From Rhytidiadelphus loreus (Eukaryota; Streptophyta; Bryopsida; Hypnales; Hylocomiaceae): 64,000 nt of DNA. How positions within the stretch are numbered: position 1 is the first letter of the stretch; every line of letters starts with the position of its first letter. Made by a program: the position numbers and the translations under genes. Under the pieces are notes generated by a model. It worked only from the letters and a program-made list of their open reading frames with translations. It was not told where the DNA came from and ran no database searches. The stretch spans positions 13,769,001 through 13,833,000 of the forward strand of contig OX344765.1 of assembly GCA_947034895.1 (NCBI GenBank), given 5' to 3'. Shown piece after piece: positions 11,784 to 22,401 of the stretch.

Positions 11784-12214
11784 TTAAGGGTTAAGCAAAT
11801 TCAAACTATATGTGGTATAGGGAAGGTTGAGGGAAAAAAATCCCGTTTAGAGAAATAGATTTAAGAAGGATTTCATAATTTTTGACATTTTTTCCCTCGA
11901 GAAACAAAATGATCACGAATTTTTTTTTTAAGAATTTGTTTGTCCTGTTCTCGATCTATAGGCAAGCCAATTTCCAACTATAGGCTGCTTACAAAACCAA
12001 TGTAGGTGATCATTGAGGCTTTCAATGTATTGTACATGTTGTGATCATTTTCTACTTTCAATGTACACCCCTCAGACATTTATGTTGCTCTTGTTGGCCA
12101 TGTTGTATATGAGTTGTCACCTACAATATTGTTGATCATAAATGGAAGAGTCTAAGCTATAAGAATGGGGTGACAATTGGAAATGGATTGATTTTTTAGG
12201 GCAGATTTACACTA

Positions 12215-12540
12215 AGGTAACAGGCTCAGAAACCGCCCATCTAAGGGCTGAAACTGAATTTCGAAAAGGTGAAACACCTTGAAATATATGTGAGCATATT
12301 TTCCTTGAAAGATAAGTAGAATTTTCACCTAACCCAAGCCGTTTCATATTTTTCAGAGCTATGAGGAATTAGTTATCAAATTTTGAAGTCAAAAGGGCAC
12401 AGTGCTCTTAAACCGTGCCCTAACTGAAATGTTCACCACTTGTACATAACTGAAGCCAATGAAAAGAAACATGTACAACCCATGCAGATTCAAAATAGGG
12501 CACGGTTTTAAAGCCTGAACGGTTTTCGAGCCTGTTACCT
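12215..12540. mobile_element. MITE 'E1', TA-flanked, 326 bp (unit 1)
   Basis: Terminal inverted repeats begin AGGTAACAGGCTC and run about 21 bp (12215-12235 against 12540-12520, one mismatch at the 14th base plus minor slippage). A TA dinucleotide at each end (12213-12214 and 12541-12542) is compatible with a Tc1/mariner-type target duplication. No coding capacity. Internal inverted copies of a TAGGGCACGGTTT motif lie near 12393-12417 and 12497-12511. The termini resemble those of E4. Confidence 0.7.
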
Positions 12541-13194
12541 TATGGTCTAAGACCAAGACTCATGGGTACAAAAAAACCCATTTCAGACTCAACAAACTCC
12601 TAGTCGGATCCAAGTAGCTCATTAAAAAAGTTTGTTGGAAATTAAACTTGGATCCAAGTGTAAACGACCTGGGTTCAATTTGAATTTATATTTTCATAAA
12701 AGATTAATTTTTATTTAATTTTAATTTTAATGTCCAATATGATGCGGCTAAAAGACTGCCACATTATTAGATCCATGTTAGATTTAATATTAATCATTAT
12801 TAATTAAAAAAATTACAACATTTAATTTGATTTTTTTCAATTTTTATTAAATTTCAAGAATAATAACTCACAGCCTTGTGGAGACTAGAAATTGCATGTA
12901 ATGGGAATTGGACCCACAATAGGAAATTGGTTCCACAAAATTAATGCTCTCCTTTGAGGAGGCCCTTGAGACCAAGATTGGGTCTAAAAATTTCCCTCCA
13001 AATTTGTGCCACATGAGTACCATGTCATTTCAACAAATTTTGGACTAGACCATAGTATAAGCATTTTGAGTTTAATTTCCAACTCTTGACCAATAGGTTT
13101 GCTTGATTTTAGAGTTAACTTTCTTGGACTTCGACCGTAGTGTAAACCCAAACTTAGATTTAAAAGAATTTGTCATGCCAATTAAAGATAACTA

Positions 13195-13677
13195 AGGTAA
13201 ACTAGCCTATGACAAGCAAATTGTCTAATGCAGACACCTAGGATATGTCCAATGACAAAAAAATTGCAATAAATGAGATTTGAGCTAATTAGTGGTCACA
13301 ATCAATGCCTTGGGTGATGCTGGAGGAGTTACAGTGACTACAATAGGAACTTTCACATTTCTAGTGTAAATTCATCACAAGAAGTAATTTTTTTATTCCT
13401 CCATGTCATGGCCCTATTAGGCAAAATTGTGATTGCTTTAAGTTGTAAGATGACCATTATGGGTACACTTTTCGGTGGTTTCGGTGGTATTCTACAGACT
13501 CTTTTGGACCAACTAGGTAGCACACTTCAAAATTCATAGCAAATTCATATTATGTAAAAAAAAGTTAATACTTTCTCCATTTCTCACATTTGTCTTTATA
13601 TAGGAAAAAAATTGAAAATTTTCAATAATGTCAAGAAGGCAAACCAACCATTTTGCCTATCATAGGCTAGTTTACCT
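13195..13677. mobile_element. MITE 'E2', TA-flanked, 483 bp (unit 1)
   Basis: Terminal inverted repeats of about 26 bp start AGGTAAACTAGCCTATGA (13195-13220 against 13677-13652) with two mismatches. TA flanks lie at 13193-13194 and 13678-13679. The interior has no meaningful open frame, so this is a non-autonomous element. The outer AGGTA matches E1 and E4, but the inner terminus differs, so it is a separate family or a distant relative. Confidence 0.75.
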
Positions 13678-14075
13678 TAAGTTAGCTCATCTCTTGGTTG
13701 GAGGGCTTGTGCTCTTACAAGGGAAACCCAAGACAACACATGTCTAATCTTGGGTGTCTATTGCATATAAAGGTGGGATAATGAAGGTGGTTGTCCCAAT
13801 TGAATCTTGTTTGGGTCTTCTAAAATTATTTAGTTTTGTTTGTCATTTATCTAAAAGTGTGGATGCTCTAATGATCTACCTTAGTGAAACAACATAACAT
13901 TCTAAATTAATGTTGCAGTGTCCCTAAAATAAAATAACATTCTAATCCAATGTAAGGTAGAAGTACCTATAACCCCCAAAAATTACAATAATAAGAGCTT
14001 CAAATGGAGATGCACTGCAGCAGTGTCAACTCAAGGTATTTCTTGCAGGATCCATCCATGGCTTGTGGGATCTAA

Positions 14076-14599
14076 GGGCCACTTCACACTACGGCCGAAG
14101 GTCGAGAGGCCGTGGGATTTCACCAATCAAATTTCAAGAAACCCAAAGTTCGGCCTCTCAACCCTTCACACTAGAAGGCACAAGTCCAAAGGCCATCACC
14201 CTCCAACTACCTACATGGCAATAAATTGTCTACATGGCGACGAACTCTCAAAAGAAGTTTTGGTTGGCTAGAAATGAATGCCCAAACTTTAGTCAAGAGG
14301 CCATCAACTTATGACAAGATCTCAACCATTAGATTGGTAGGTGAGACTTCATTATTAAGAGTTTGGACTTTGGGCTTGGCCTTTAGAGGCTTTACACTAT
14401 GGCCGGCCAAGTTAAGAGGCCATGGGAGTTCATTGCCAAGGGTTTGGACTTTGGGCTTGGCCTTTGAAGGCTTCACACTATGGCCGGCTAAAGGCTCCAA
14501 TTCCTATTATTTATTGCTCATTTCTTTGGACTCTCAACAAAGTTTGTCCACTCAATGCCATGGCATCTCGACTTGGATGGCCATAGTGTGAAGTGGCCC
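14076..14599. mobile_element. Tourist-like (PIF/Harbinger) MITE 'E3', 524 bp (unit 1)
   Basis: Terminal inverted repeats start GGGCCACTTCACACTA and match at 20 of 21 positions (14076-14096 against 14599-14579). A perfect TAA direct repeat flanks the element (14073-14075 and 14600-14602). A TAA target duplication with termini beginning GGGCC is the hallmark of Tourist/PIF-Harbinger elements. Inside, a block of about 60 bp containing GTTTGGACTTTGGGCTTGGC and ending in ACACTATGGCCGGC occurs twice in direct orientation (about 14360-14408 and 14441-14489). The resulting open frames are by-products of the repeats, not genes. Confidence 0.85.
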
Positions 14600-14602
14600 T
14601 AA

Positions 14603-15728
14603 GCTTATGTTAACCTTCAAAATCCCAACCAACCACTCCCATGAGTTCAGCAATGCAACATTTGCAAAAGATCATGAAAGAGTTTACAGTAAGCTTATTT
14701 CTACATCTTTTAAGACTCTGTTTTGTACAGCAATAACTCCTGCTTTGGGCAGTCCGTTCCAGCTGCTGAGTTCCTCCTGACCATCTCATATTGAGCTTAC
14801 TGTAGGCATTCAACTCGACGAAATCTATTTGTGAATGACAAAATTATATTTTCACTGTCAAATGGAAATAGGAACAACCCAACCACCATGCCAGGAAATG
14901 TGATAGTGAAGGAGACTGGAAATGGAGCAAACCATGGAGCATTCAGGACTTGGTTTCAGAAATGCTGCAGTTCCTCTGTGTTATTGAAACTCCTTGCCTT
15001 CTAGCAGACCTGTCAGATAAGAAGCAGGGTATGAGTGGTTACACCAAAAACACCAGATGCTGTGGGAGTCACAAAATTCATGAATCATTTCAAATCCTCT
15101 AAGACGGTCCTTCCCCTCTAATGACACAATCTACATCTTGGACATTCCTTGCATGTTTTGAGAATTTTGTCGTGTCGTACACATGCATATTCATGATTGA
15201 CCAAACTTTCACACCACACGTGATTGCATTTTACAACCACATAATTAATTTGCACATTTATCACTGAGGCAATGTTGTTGAACATACAGTCTAAACAAAA
15301 GTGTTGCTATTAACACTACGAGAAAGTCTCTGTTAATGATGTCCATGCGGTGCTCAAAATTACTTACAACCCACAAAAGATAATGAAACACCATCACTAG
15401 CTCATCCACCATCACTACCGTAGTGCTTGGTGTTGTGAAGGGACTATTTGACCATGGAAATGTTTTGAAATGTTGTCATATTGATTTCTAAGTGAAGAAT
15501 CAAACTCACATGCTCGTTGAAGACTTCATTTCGGCTTCAGTTGCTAGTGGTCACTCGAAGCCACAGTAGTAAACGGAGCTACCAACCATGAAGCCTACAC
15601 AAGCCCTAAAAATGCCACCGATTCAACGTATTAAGACGGCACATGTTCTCTATTAATTAATGTTTCCACGTACTTCAACTTCAACAACAACATGATGAGT
15701 CAGAATCTAGAACAAAGATAAGTAAGTA
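14603..15728. other. Spacer between MITEs E3 and E4, no gene recognised
   Basis: Mixed-composition DNA with moderate GC and only one short minus-strand frame (14813-14610, 67 codons), which has no recognisable domain. A 10-bp inverted pair ACAGTAAGCT / AGCTTACTGT lies near 14686 and 14795. Many stops occur in every frame. It may be decayed coding or transposon sequence. Equivalents are 32341-33466 and 50079-51204. Confidence 0.5.
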
Positions 15729-16140
15729 AGGTAGGAGGCTCTTAAAGCGTGCGCTTAAGGGCTGGTTCGCCTTTTTCATGTCGTTTCTTGTATAGGATTA
15801 TTTTTAGCTCATTTTTCAGACAAAGAAAAATAGATTCTGATTGTAATCCAAGTTGTTTTGTATTTTTTGAAGTATTTTTGAATTACTTATGAATTTTCAA
15901 ACAAGATGAGTCATAGGTCCCTATTTCTGACCATAGGTCTTTCATAAATCGTTCACTTACAGCTTTTAGAGAGAAATGAGGAAAGCAAAGCAAATGATTG
16001 GCTCTTATGATAGATAATATTTTTTTTATTGATCCATTCAATGACAATAGAAGGTCCATTTGAAGACCACCTCAAGTCCATTACAAATGAGTCTACATGA
16101 GCAGTTCTAAATGACCCTCCAACATTCGAGCCTCCTACCT
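15729..16140. mobile_element. MITE 'E4', TA-flanked, 412 bp, related to E1 (unit 1)
   Basis: Inverted termini AGGTAGGAGGCTC (15729-15741 against 16140-16128) are flanked by TA at 15727-15728 and 16141-16142. The left end aligns with E1 over about 45 bp as AGGTAnnAGGCTC followed by AAnCG and TAAGGGCTG, so E1 and E4 belong to one family. No coding capacity. A short palindrome-like CTTAAAGCGTGCGCTTAAG lies just inside the left terminus. Confidence 0.7.
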
Positions 16141-16579
16141 TACTTGGTTTTACAGACTAAGGTTTCTCAACTCCCTTATTGGCTTATGATGTCCACTCAA
16201 TTTGGTTTGAAGTGGTCAAGTGAATTTGGCCTTGAATAGTAGCTTCCAGAATTATCAGAGAATATTAGAAGAAAAAGACATGATGGAGTCCCTTATGCAA
16301 ATCTTTTCATCTACATTTTGGCCTTGAATAGTCACTTACACATTGAGAATCAACACAAGTTTTCAAGAGCAAACTATGAAAGTTGAAGAGTTTTTTGAAG
16401 CACAAATTTATTTATAAATGGATTAAAATTTTAAATGGATTACTGTATTAACAGATTTAAATAGTAATTGAAACCAAAAATATGCATTTATTTCATTTTT
16501 ATTCCGATGATGACTTAAATACTAATTGAAACATAATATTTTATTTTTGTTCCGATGATGACCTTTAGGTGGAACATGG

Positions 16580-18665
16580 TTTAGATAGTTTTTAAAGTGA
16601 CCTTAGAGATTTTCTTATTGATAACATATGCAGGGGGTACTTTACTACCATAGGGTGCCTTTGCAGTCACAACTAAAATTGAAGCCACGATCAAAATGAT
16701 GAAATGAAACCATACAAAAATAGGTGAAATGAATCCAAGACAAAACGAAGCTAGGACAAAAATGGTGGAATGAAGCCAAGACAAAAATAATGGGTTTTTG
16801 AATTTATAAGATTAAAATTGAAGCCCATAGTGCCTTTTCAATTAAGGGAGTTCAAAAGATTTTTGAGGGAACCAATGAGAACCTATGTGGTTCAATTAAT
16901 CGACATAACAAATGTTGAGAGAGTTTGGAATTTGAAATATATATTTGTTGCTTGAATGGTTTTTGAGGCGACCAATAGGGTATGCATCTTTGAAATTTCT
17001 ATATTAATGAATATAGGGTCTAATGATGGCTATTGGCCAACATACACCTCTAAGTCCACTATAATGATGAATTCACATTTGCCAAGACTTCCATATCACT
17101 TGAAGTCTAACGACTTATAACCTTCCAAGGATGAACCTATTACCACTTTTTCAAACTTCATTTGCAAGTACGTAGGAATGTGATTTTTTGTGAATATATT
17201 TTAGAGTTGTGTGTCAATTGCAATTTTTTTGCATTTTTTGCGCAAATTTGAAATTACCTTGATTTTTTGAATAAGGAAAACAATTTATATCAAATGCAAC
17301 TAATGCTCAATTTTTTTTTAATTTCTCAATAGGTTAACAATATAAGGTATCATGGTATTTTGCAATATAAGGTATTTTGCAATTTCTTTTTGTAAGGTAT
17401 CATGGTGCAAATTTTCTTATTGTAATTCAAATTGGTAATAAAGTTGAGTGTTCACCTTTAAGTTGGTTTAGCCAATTTTTGGAGTGAGCTTTGGGATTTT
17501 TATTGACAAATATAGGGTTCACTTTATGACTATGGGGGCCATATGAAGTCAAAACCAAAAACATGGTGGAATGAAGCTAAGATGAAATTGATGGAATTTT
17601 GAAGCCATTAAAAAAATAATGGAATTTTGAAGTTATATGACTAAATTGAAGCCTATAGTCCATACAATTGAGGAAGTTGAACCAAATCAACCAATGGAAA
17701 ACCTTGAGGTTGAATGAATTTCCAAAACAAAAGTTGGAAGAATTTGGAATTTAAAAAACAAAAAATATGAGACTAAGTTAGAAAGGATTCACTTTGCATA
17801 TAGAAGGTTGGATCTATAGAGAAATAAATGTCTTTGCAATTGAGGGAGTTGAAAAGTTTTGTAAAGGAGTTAATAGAAACATGTGGAATTAAGTTAATTT
17901 TTGAAACGAAGCCATAAAATTTTGGATTGGAATTTGGATTGGAATTTGGATATATAAAGGTAGGAGAGAAGAAAGGGTTCAATTTGCAAGTATAGGGTCC
18001 GGATCTTTAGGGTTTTTGTGTTGACAAGTATAGAATTCATGTTACATACCTCCAATAATGAACTCCAATTAGGAATACAAATTATAGTTATTTACGAGAT
18101 TGTTTTACAAGGACCTCAACCACCCGACTTTAGAGAGATCAATCTTCGAAGGAGAGTCTCCTCACCCCCAAGCTCCATCTTATATTATAGAGACTATCAG
18201 TAAAAGACTAAAAGCTTCTTGAGGAGCTTCCCACATTGAGAAGGAACCTGCTAATAAGAAGAAGTCTTTAGAGAGATTTCCTAAATGAGGTTTCTTAGAT
18301 CTAGAAACTAACATGTAAGCAATATAAAACCTCTTGAACAATTTCCTAGATAGTAGCATATAAGGATGTTGAGGCTAAGGTGATCTTTAGTTTCGACAAC
18401 ACATCTCTTGCATTTTTTTTTGAAATCTAAGACTTTGTCTTACATTGAAGAACCTTTAACTGTCTTGTGTTTATGGTGTTTGTAACATCAGCACTACCTA
18501 TTGGTCAACTTAAACCTCCAAAGTCCACTATAACAAATTTGGAGTTGCCAAGTTGCCAAGACTTCTATATTAACAAAAGTTTACAAACTTATAACCCTTA
18601 CAAGACAAGCCTATAATTATTTTTTCAAACTCCATTTTATAAGTACCTATGAATATGATTTATTT
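16580..18665. repeat. Degenerate internal repeats spanning the unit 1/unit 2 boundary
   Basis: Several diverged segments recur. A block at 17030-17190 (CTATTGGCCAAC...GTCCACTATAA...GACTTATAACC) aligns with 18497-18662 at a spacing of about 1.47 kb. A second block at 16811-16880 (AATTGAAGCCCATAGTG...AAGGGAGTT) resembles 17644-17700 and 17826-17880. Short GGTGGAATGAAGCCAAGAC-like repeats cluster at 16680-16800 and 17545-17570. The same arrangement recurs at the unit 2/3 and unit 3/4 boundaries (about 34318-36403 and 52056-54141). I see no gene in these stretches. Confidence 0.6.
17320..17415. repeat. Short local repeats of an AATATAAGGTAT motif
   Basis: The strings CAATATAAGGTAT, GGTATCATGGT and ATTTTGCAAT each occur two or more times within about 100 bp, giving an interleaved low-complexity repeat. 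It recurs at about 35058-35153 and 52796-52891. Confidence 0.6.
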
Positions 18666-21600
18666 TTCATTTTTTTGGAGATGTGAGTACATGTCTTATT
18701 TTAGTTATAAAATTTCACATATTATAGCGAAAAAATTGAAATTGTTGTAAATTTCTAAATAAAAAATGAAACAATTCATACCAAAAGAAAATATTCAAAA
18801 ATGTATATTATAGGGTAATAAATTATGGTACATATATTGTGTCATTTTAAAATTAGAAAATGAAAAATCCGTGGTTGAGAATTCATTTTTCCAAATTGTT
18901 GGTAATTGACAATATTTTAGGAATTTTGTTATATATTAAGTAGAATTATAGTTGGTTACTTGAAGAATGTGAATGAAAAAATTGATAAATGAACTAATAG
19001 AAATTTAATGATTTTCAAACTCCAATAGTTGTGTGAAAATTCCCATTGCTAAGGTCTCTAATTTTCAAAACATTGATTTTATGTTGTGGTGGTCACTGTG
19101 TTTCTACTAATGTATTAAAAGAAAACCCTCATTGTCTTTCCAACCAAAACCACTCTAAAGGGATAAATTTTTTAACTAAGCCCACCAACTTATAGAATGA
19201 CATTTCCATACTAAATTGAGGCATTCAAGTTGAAAATTGAAAATTTATTTATAAATTTATTAAAATTTGTCATTCTACAAAGTCTCCAAAGTGTGAAGCC
19301 TAGTAGAATATACAATGGCGGAGCCCTACTTTTGAATTATAAAATAAAATAAAAATAATAATAAAAATATTTAGAGTTTTACAATTTCAAATCAATTGTA
19401 AAATAGTTACTCTAAACTTTCTATTATTTAGGATGTAATTAATTATGGAAGGAGGTTTCAATTCTAGGTTTCAAATCTTTTTATAAAGATTGGTGATAGA
19501 AATTCTAAATCAATTAGTACATGTGTAACTCAAAATTCAAATTTAAAATTGTTTGTTTGTAAATCAATACAAAATTATTTCTCCAAGTTGTTACTAATAA
19601 TACATTTTAACAAAACTTCAAATCAAAAGATGAATCAATGTGTTTAGCTGTTCACCACTAAATGCCAAAGGCACTATATTTTAGTGTTGACAAAACTTTG
19701 GAGTTAAAATAAAATATTACCAAATTATTAGTTTTATTAATTTTTAAGCAAATATATTTTAAAGTCTATTTTTATCATAACAAATATTGTTTTGAAAATA
19801 AATAATTACAATTTTCTATTCAAGATTTTGTGCATTGAGTGCATCTATTGTGAATCTTGATTCTTTGGTGTGTAGGAAAAGCATATGCTTTAATAAAAGG
19901 TTTAGAAAAAACATGACTGATCAACAAACGTGAGCTTGAAGAATGTATTTATAATGTAGACAGTTTTTGATGAAATCAAACTCAAGTGATTTAGGAATGA
20001 AGTAAGGATGCACCAATTTGTTTTTTCATGGCAACATGAAATAATCCACCTTGAAAACCCCATTTCAAATCATAGTTTTATGTTAAATCTGAATTGAAAT
20101 TAATAAAATTGTGCTTAAATTAATGCAAACTTCACACAACATATGGTATAGAATATTTTTTTAGGCTAGATTTGTACTAGTGATGGAATGCTTGTATCAT
20201 CTCAATTGCAAATTGTATCATCTCAATTACAAATGTCTATACTCAACTAAAAGTGAACAAGCAACATCAAATGTCTTAAGCCACATTCAATATGCCAAGA
20301 TATCCATGCTTGGTATATCCAATTCTTGATTGCCGCCTCTTCAAAGAGAGACTCCATTGAGTCTCCATTTACTTAATGAAATTTGACTCATATCCATGAA
20401 TAAGTCTTTGAAACTTAAAACTACATAAAATCTTTGACGTTGCAAAAAAAAAAAATTGTTCTTAATAAATTAATTGGCTTAGAGTGCTAGAAATTGCATC
20501 ATTGCTTTGTTAGAAAATGTCATGCAAATTACACTGCATTTTTGTCCATTAGAGCTAATAGTATAAATAATTTAGTCTCAATCGACCTAAAAAATAACAT
20601 GTCCTCGGTGGATGGTTATCATTGTGTTACAAGCTTAGTCCAAAAGAATTTGATTTGACAAAAGGTGTAGGGAAACTATGGTAACTCAACAAAAATTAGA
20701 TAGCCGAGGAATGCACTTACAAGAAATCCAACTCATGATGATATCTAACAAGTGATTTATGCATGGAGAGGGTCATACCACTTCTTTCTTTAAAGCATAG
20801 AACGCCTGATTTTCGAAGTAACATGTTTCTTTTGTATACTTGCTATAGAAGCACATAAATTGAGGTATACAATAGAGACAAAAGTTTGTATTCATGTTCA
20901 ATAGAATCCAACGACATGCAGTACTCCCAATTTGGATCATTATTGCACCTCCTACATATTAATGAAGCTGCAAAATGATCTTGTATTTTATTTGTATGAT
21001 TTTGTATTTGGACTTGATAAGCTTTAAATCTTAGAGAGATCACTTAAAGTGTCCATTAAAGACTATGTGTGTTAAAATTTTAGACCCCCTATCTTATATC
21101 CTAAGATTTAGGTAAAAGAAATAGAAAAGAAATATTAATATATTTTCCTACTTTGAAAGTTTATGTTTTGAATTATTGATAAATTTATTTGTTCATCATA
21201 ATTAGTTACAAATTTTTGAAGTAAGGAGATACAATATAAAGCTAAAAATAACTTTCACACCCCTATTTTATATAAGAAAAAAATTGTCTAAAAAATGAAC
21301 AAAAAATTCTTGAAAATAACTTTCTATTGAAAGTTGATTTTTCTTGAATATTGATGCAATGGTCATCTAAATGTGTTCTCTATAAATATTTGAGTTGAAA
21401 AACATGCTATTTTAGTTCATTTTTCAACCTATTCTACAAATCATTTCATATATTATTTGAATTGGGAATTTTTGGCAATAGAAACCTAAAATCATTATGA
21501 AACAAAACTCAAGATTATAGGTTGAAATTATAGTTTATTCAAAAGTAAATAGGGGGTCAATAAATCACTTGGATGCAAATGGTTGGTTATTGAAACACGA

Positions 21601-22401
21601 AATGACCTCCCCGGGATTTAAATATTAAAATGACCTCCAAATGAAAGATGCTAATTATTGAATTATCAATCCAAATGTGAATGTCTTGCTATATTTATGT
21701 ACACAATTCATATTCTATAAGTCAAATATAATTCCATATATATAGTTCCCAACCCTTTAAAAGTTAATGACCAACATGAACAAAAGTTGGATAAATAGAA
21801 TTTGATTTCCTCTAAGGTAAGGATACCCATATATAATTGTAATCCTTTCCACCAAAAAATTTCAAAATATACCAAGAAAATCAAATAAAAGATTCTAAGG
21901 TTTCATTCATGAAAAAAACAAAAGGAAGAGATTCTAACTTGGGAATGGGATCAGGATCAAGAATGGTCAAAGGTTTAGCCTAGGAATGAGGGGATCAAGA
22001 ATGTGGGTATTCTAACTTAACATGTATAGCCACAACTTTGAAATGCAACATTTTGTTTAGAGGTCACAGGTGCATTCTAAGCTTCATGACCTTCAATCCT
22101 TAAATGTCGAGGAGGACGTTTCACATTTGATGGATCTGCTTTTGCTATTTCTAAAGCCCATGATTCACACGGTAATGAAAAGGGATGATTTCTAAGGTCA
22201 CCCCTTTGTCCTTTAAGGGTAAAAATCATCATCTTCATGAGATATAGTTCACACTTTGTTTTCAATATCCCTTTTTCTAAATAAATTTTCAAAAAGAGGA
22301 GGGATTAATAATTTTTCCTTTCTAAACATTGCAAAGCTAGATGAAACTCACTCATCAGCTATGATCTCTCTACCGACTGCACCTCCTCATATGCGGAACC
22401 A

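Larger units (their letters stand above)
1..17725. repeat. Array unit 1 (mosaic: diverged left end)
   Basis: First unit in the window. Between 1 and 2551 it differs from units 2-4 at roughly 22 substitutions, four indels and one 13-bp tract. From 2552 onward I found only one fixed difference from units 2 and 3 (T at 11039, G in the others), plus one base private to unit 2. The left end therefore has a different history from the rest of the unit. Confidence 0.95.

Noticed and set aside
12207..13150. Larger nested element with TTTACACTA-type ends
   Set aside because: The TTTACACTAAGG at about 12207 and its inverted match near 13140 agree over only about 13 bp, and no matching target duplication is visible.
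14023..14591. Overlapping open frames of 63-121 codons with an internal peptide repeat
   Set aside because: They fall inside the Tourist-like element E3, and the peptide repeat reflects its DNA direct repeat.
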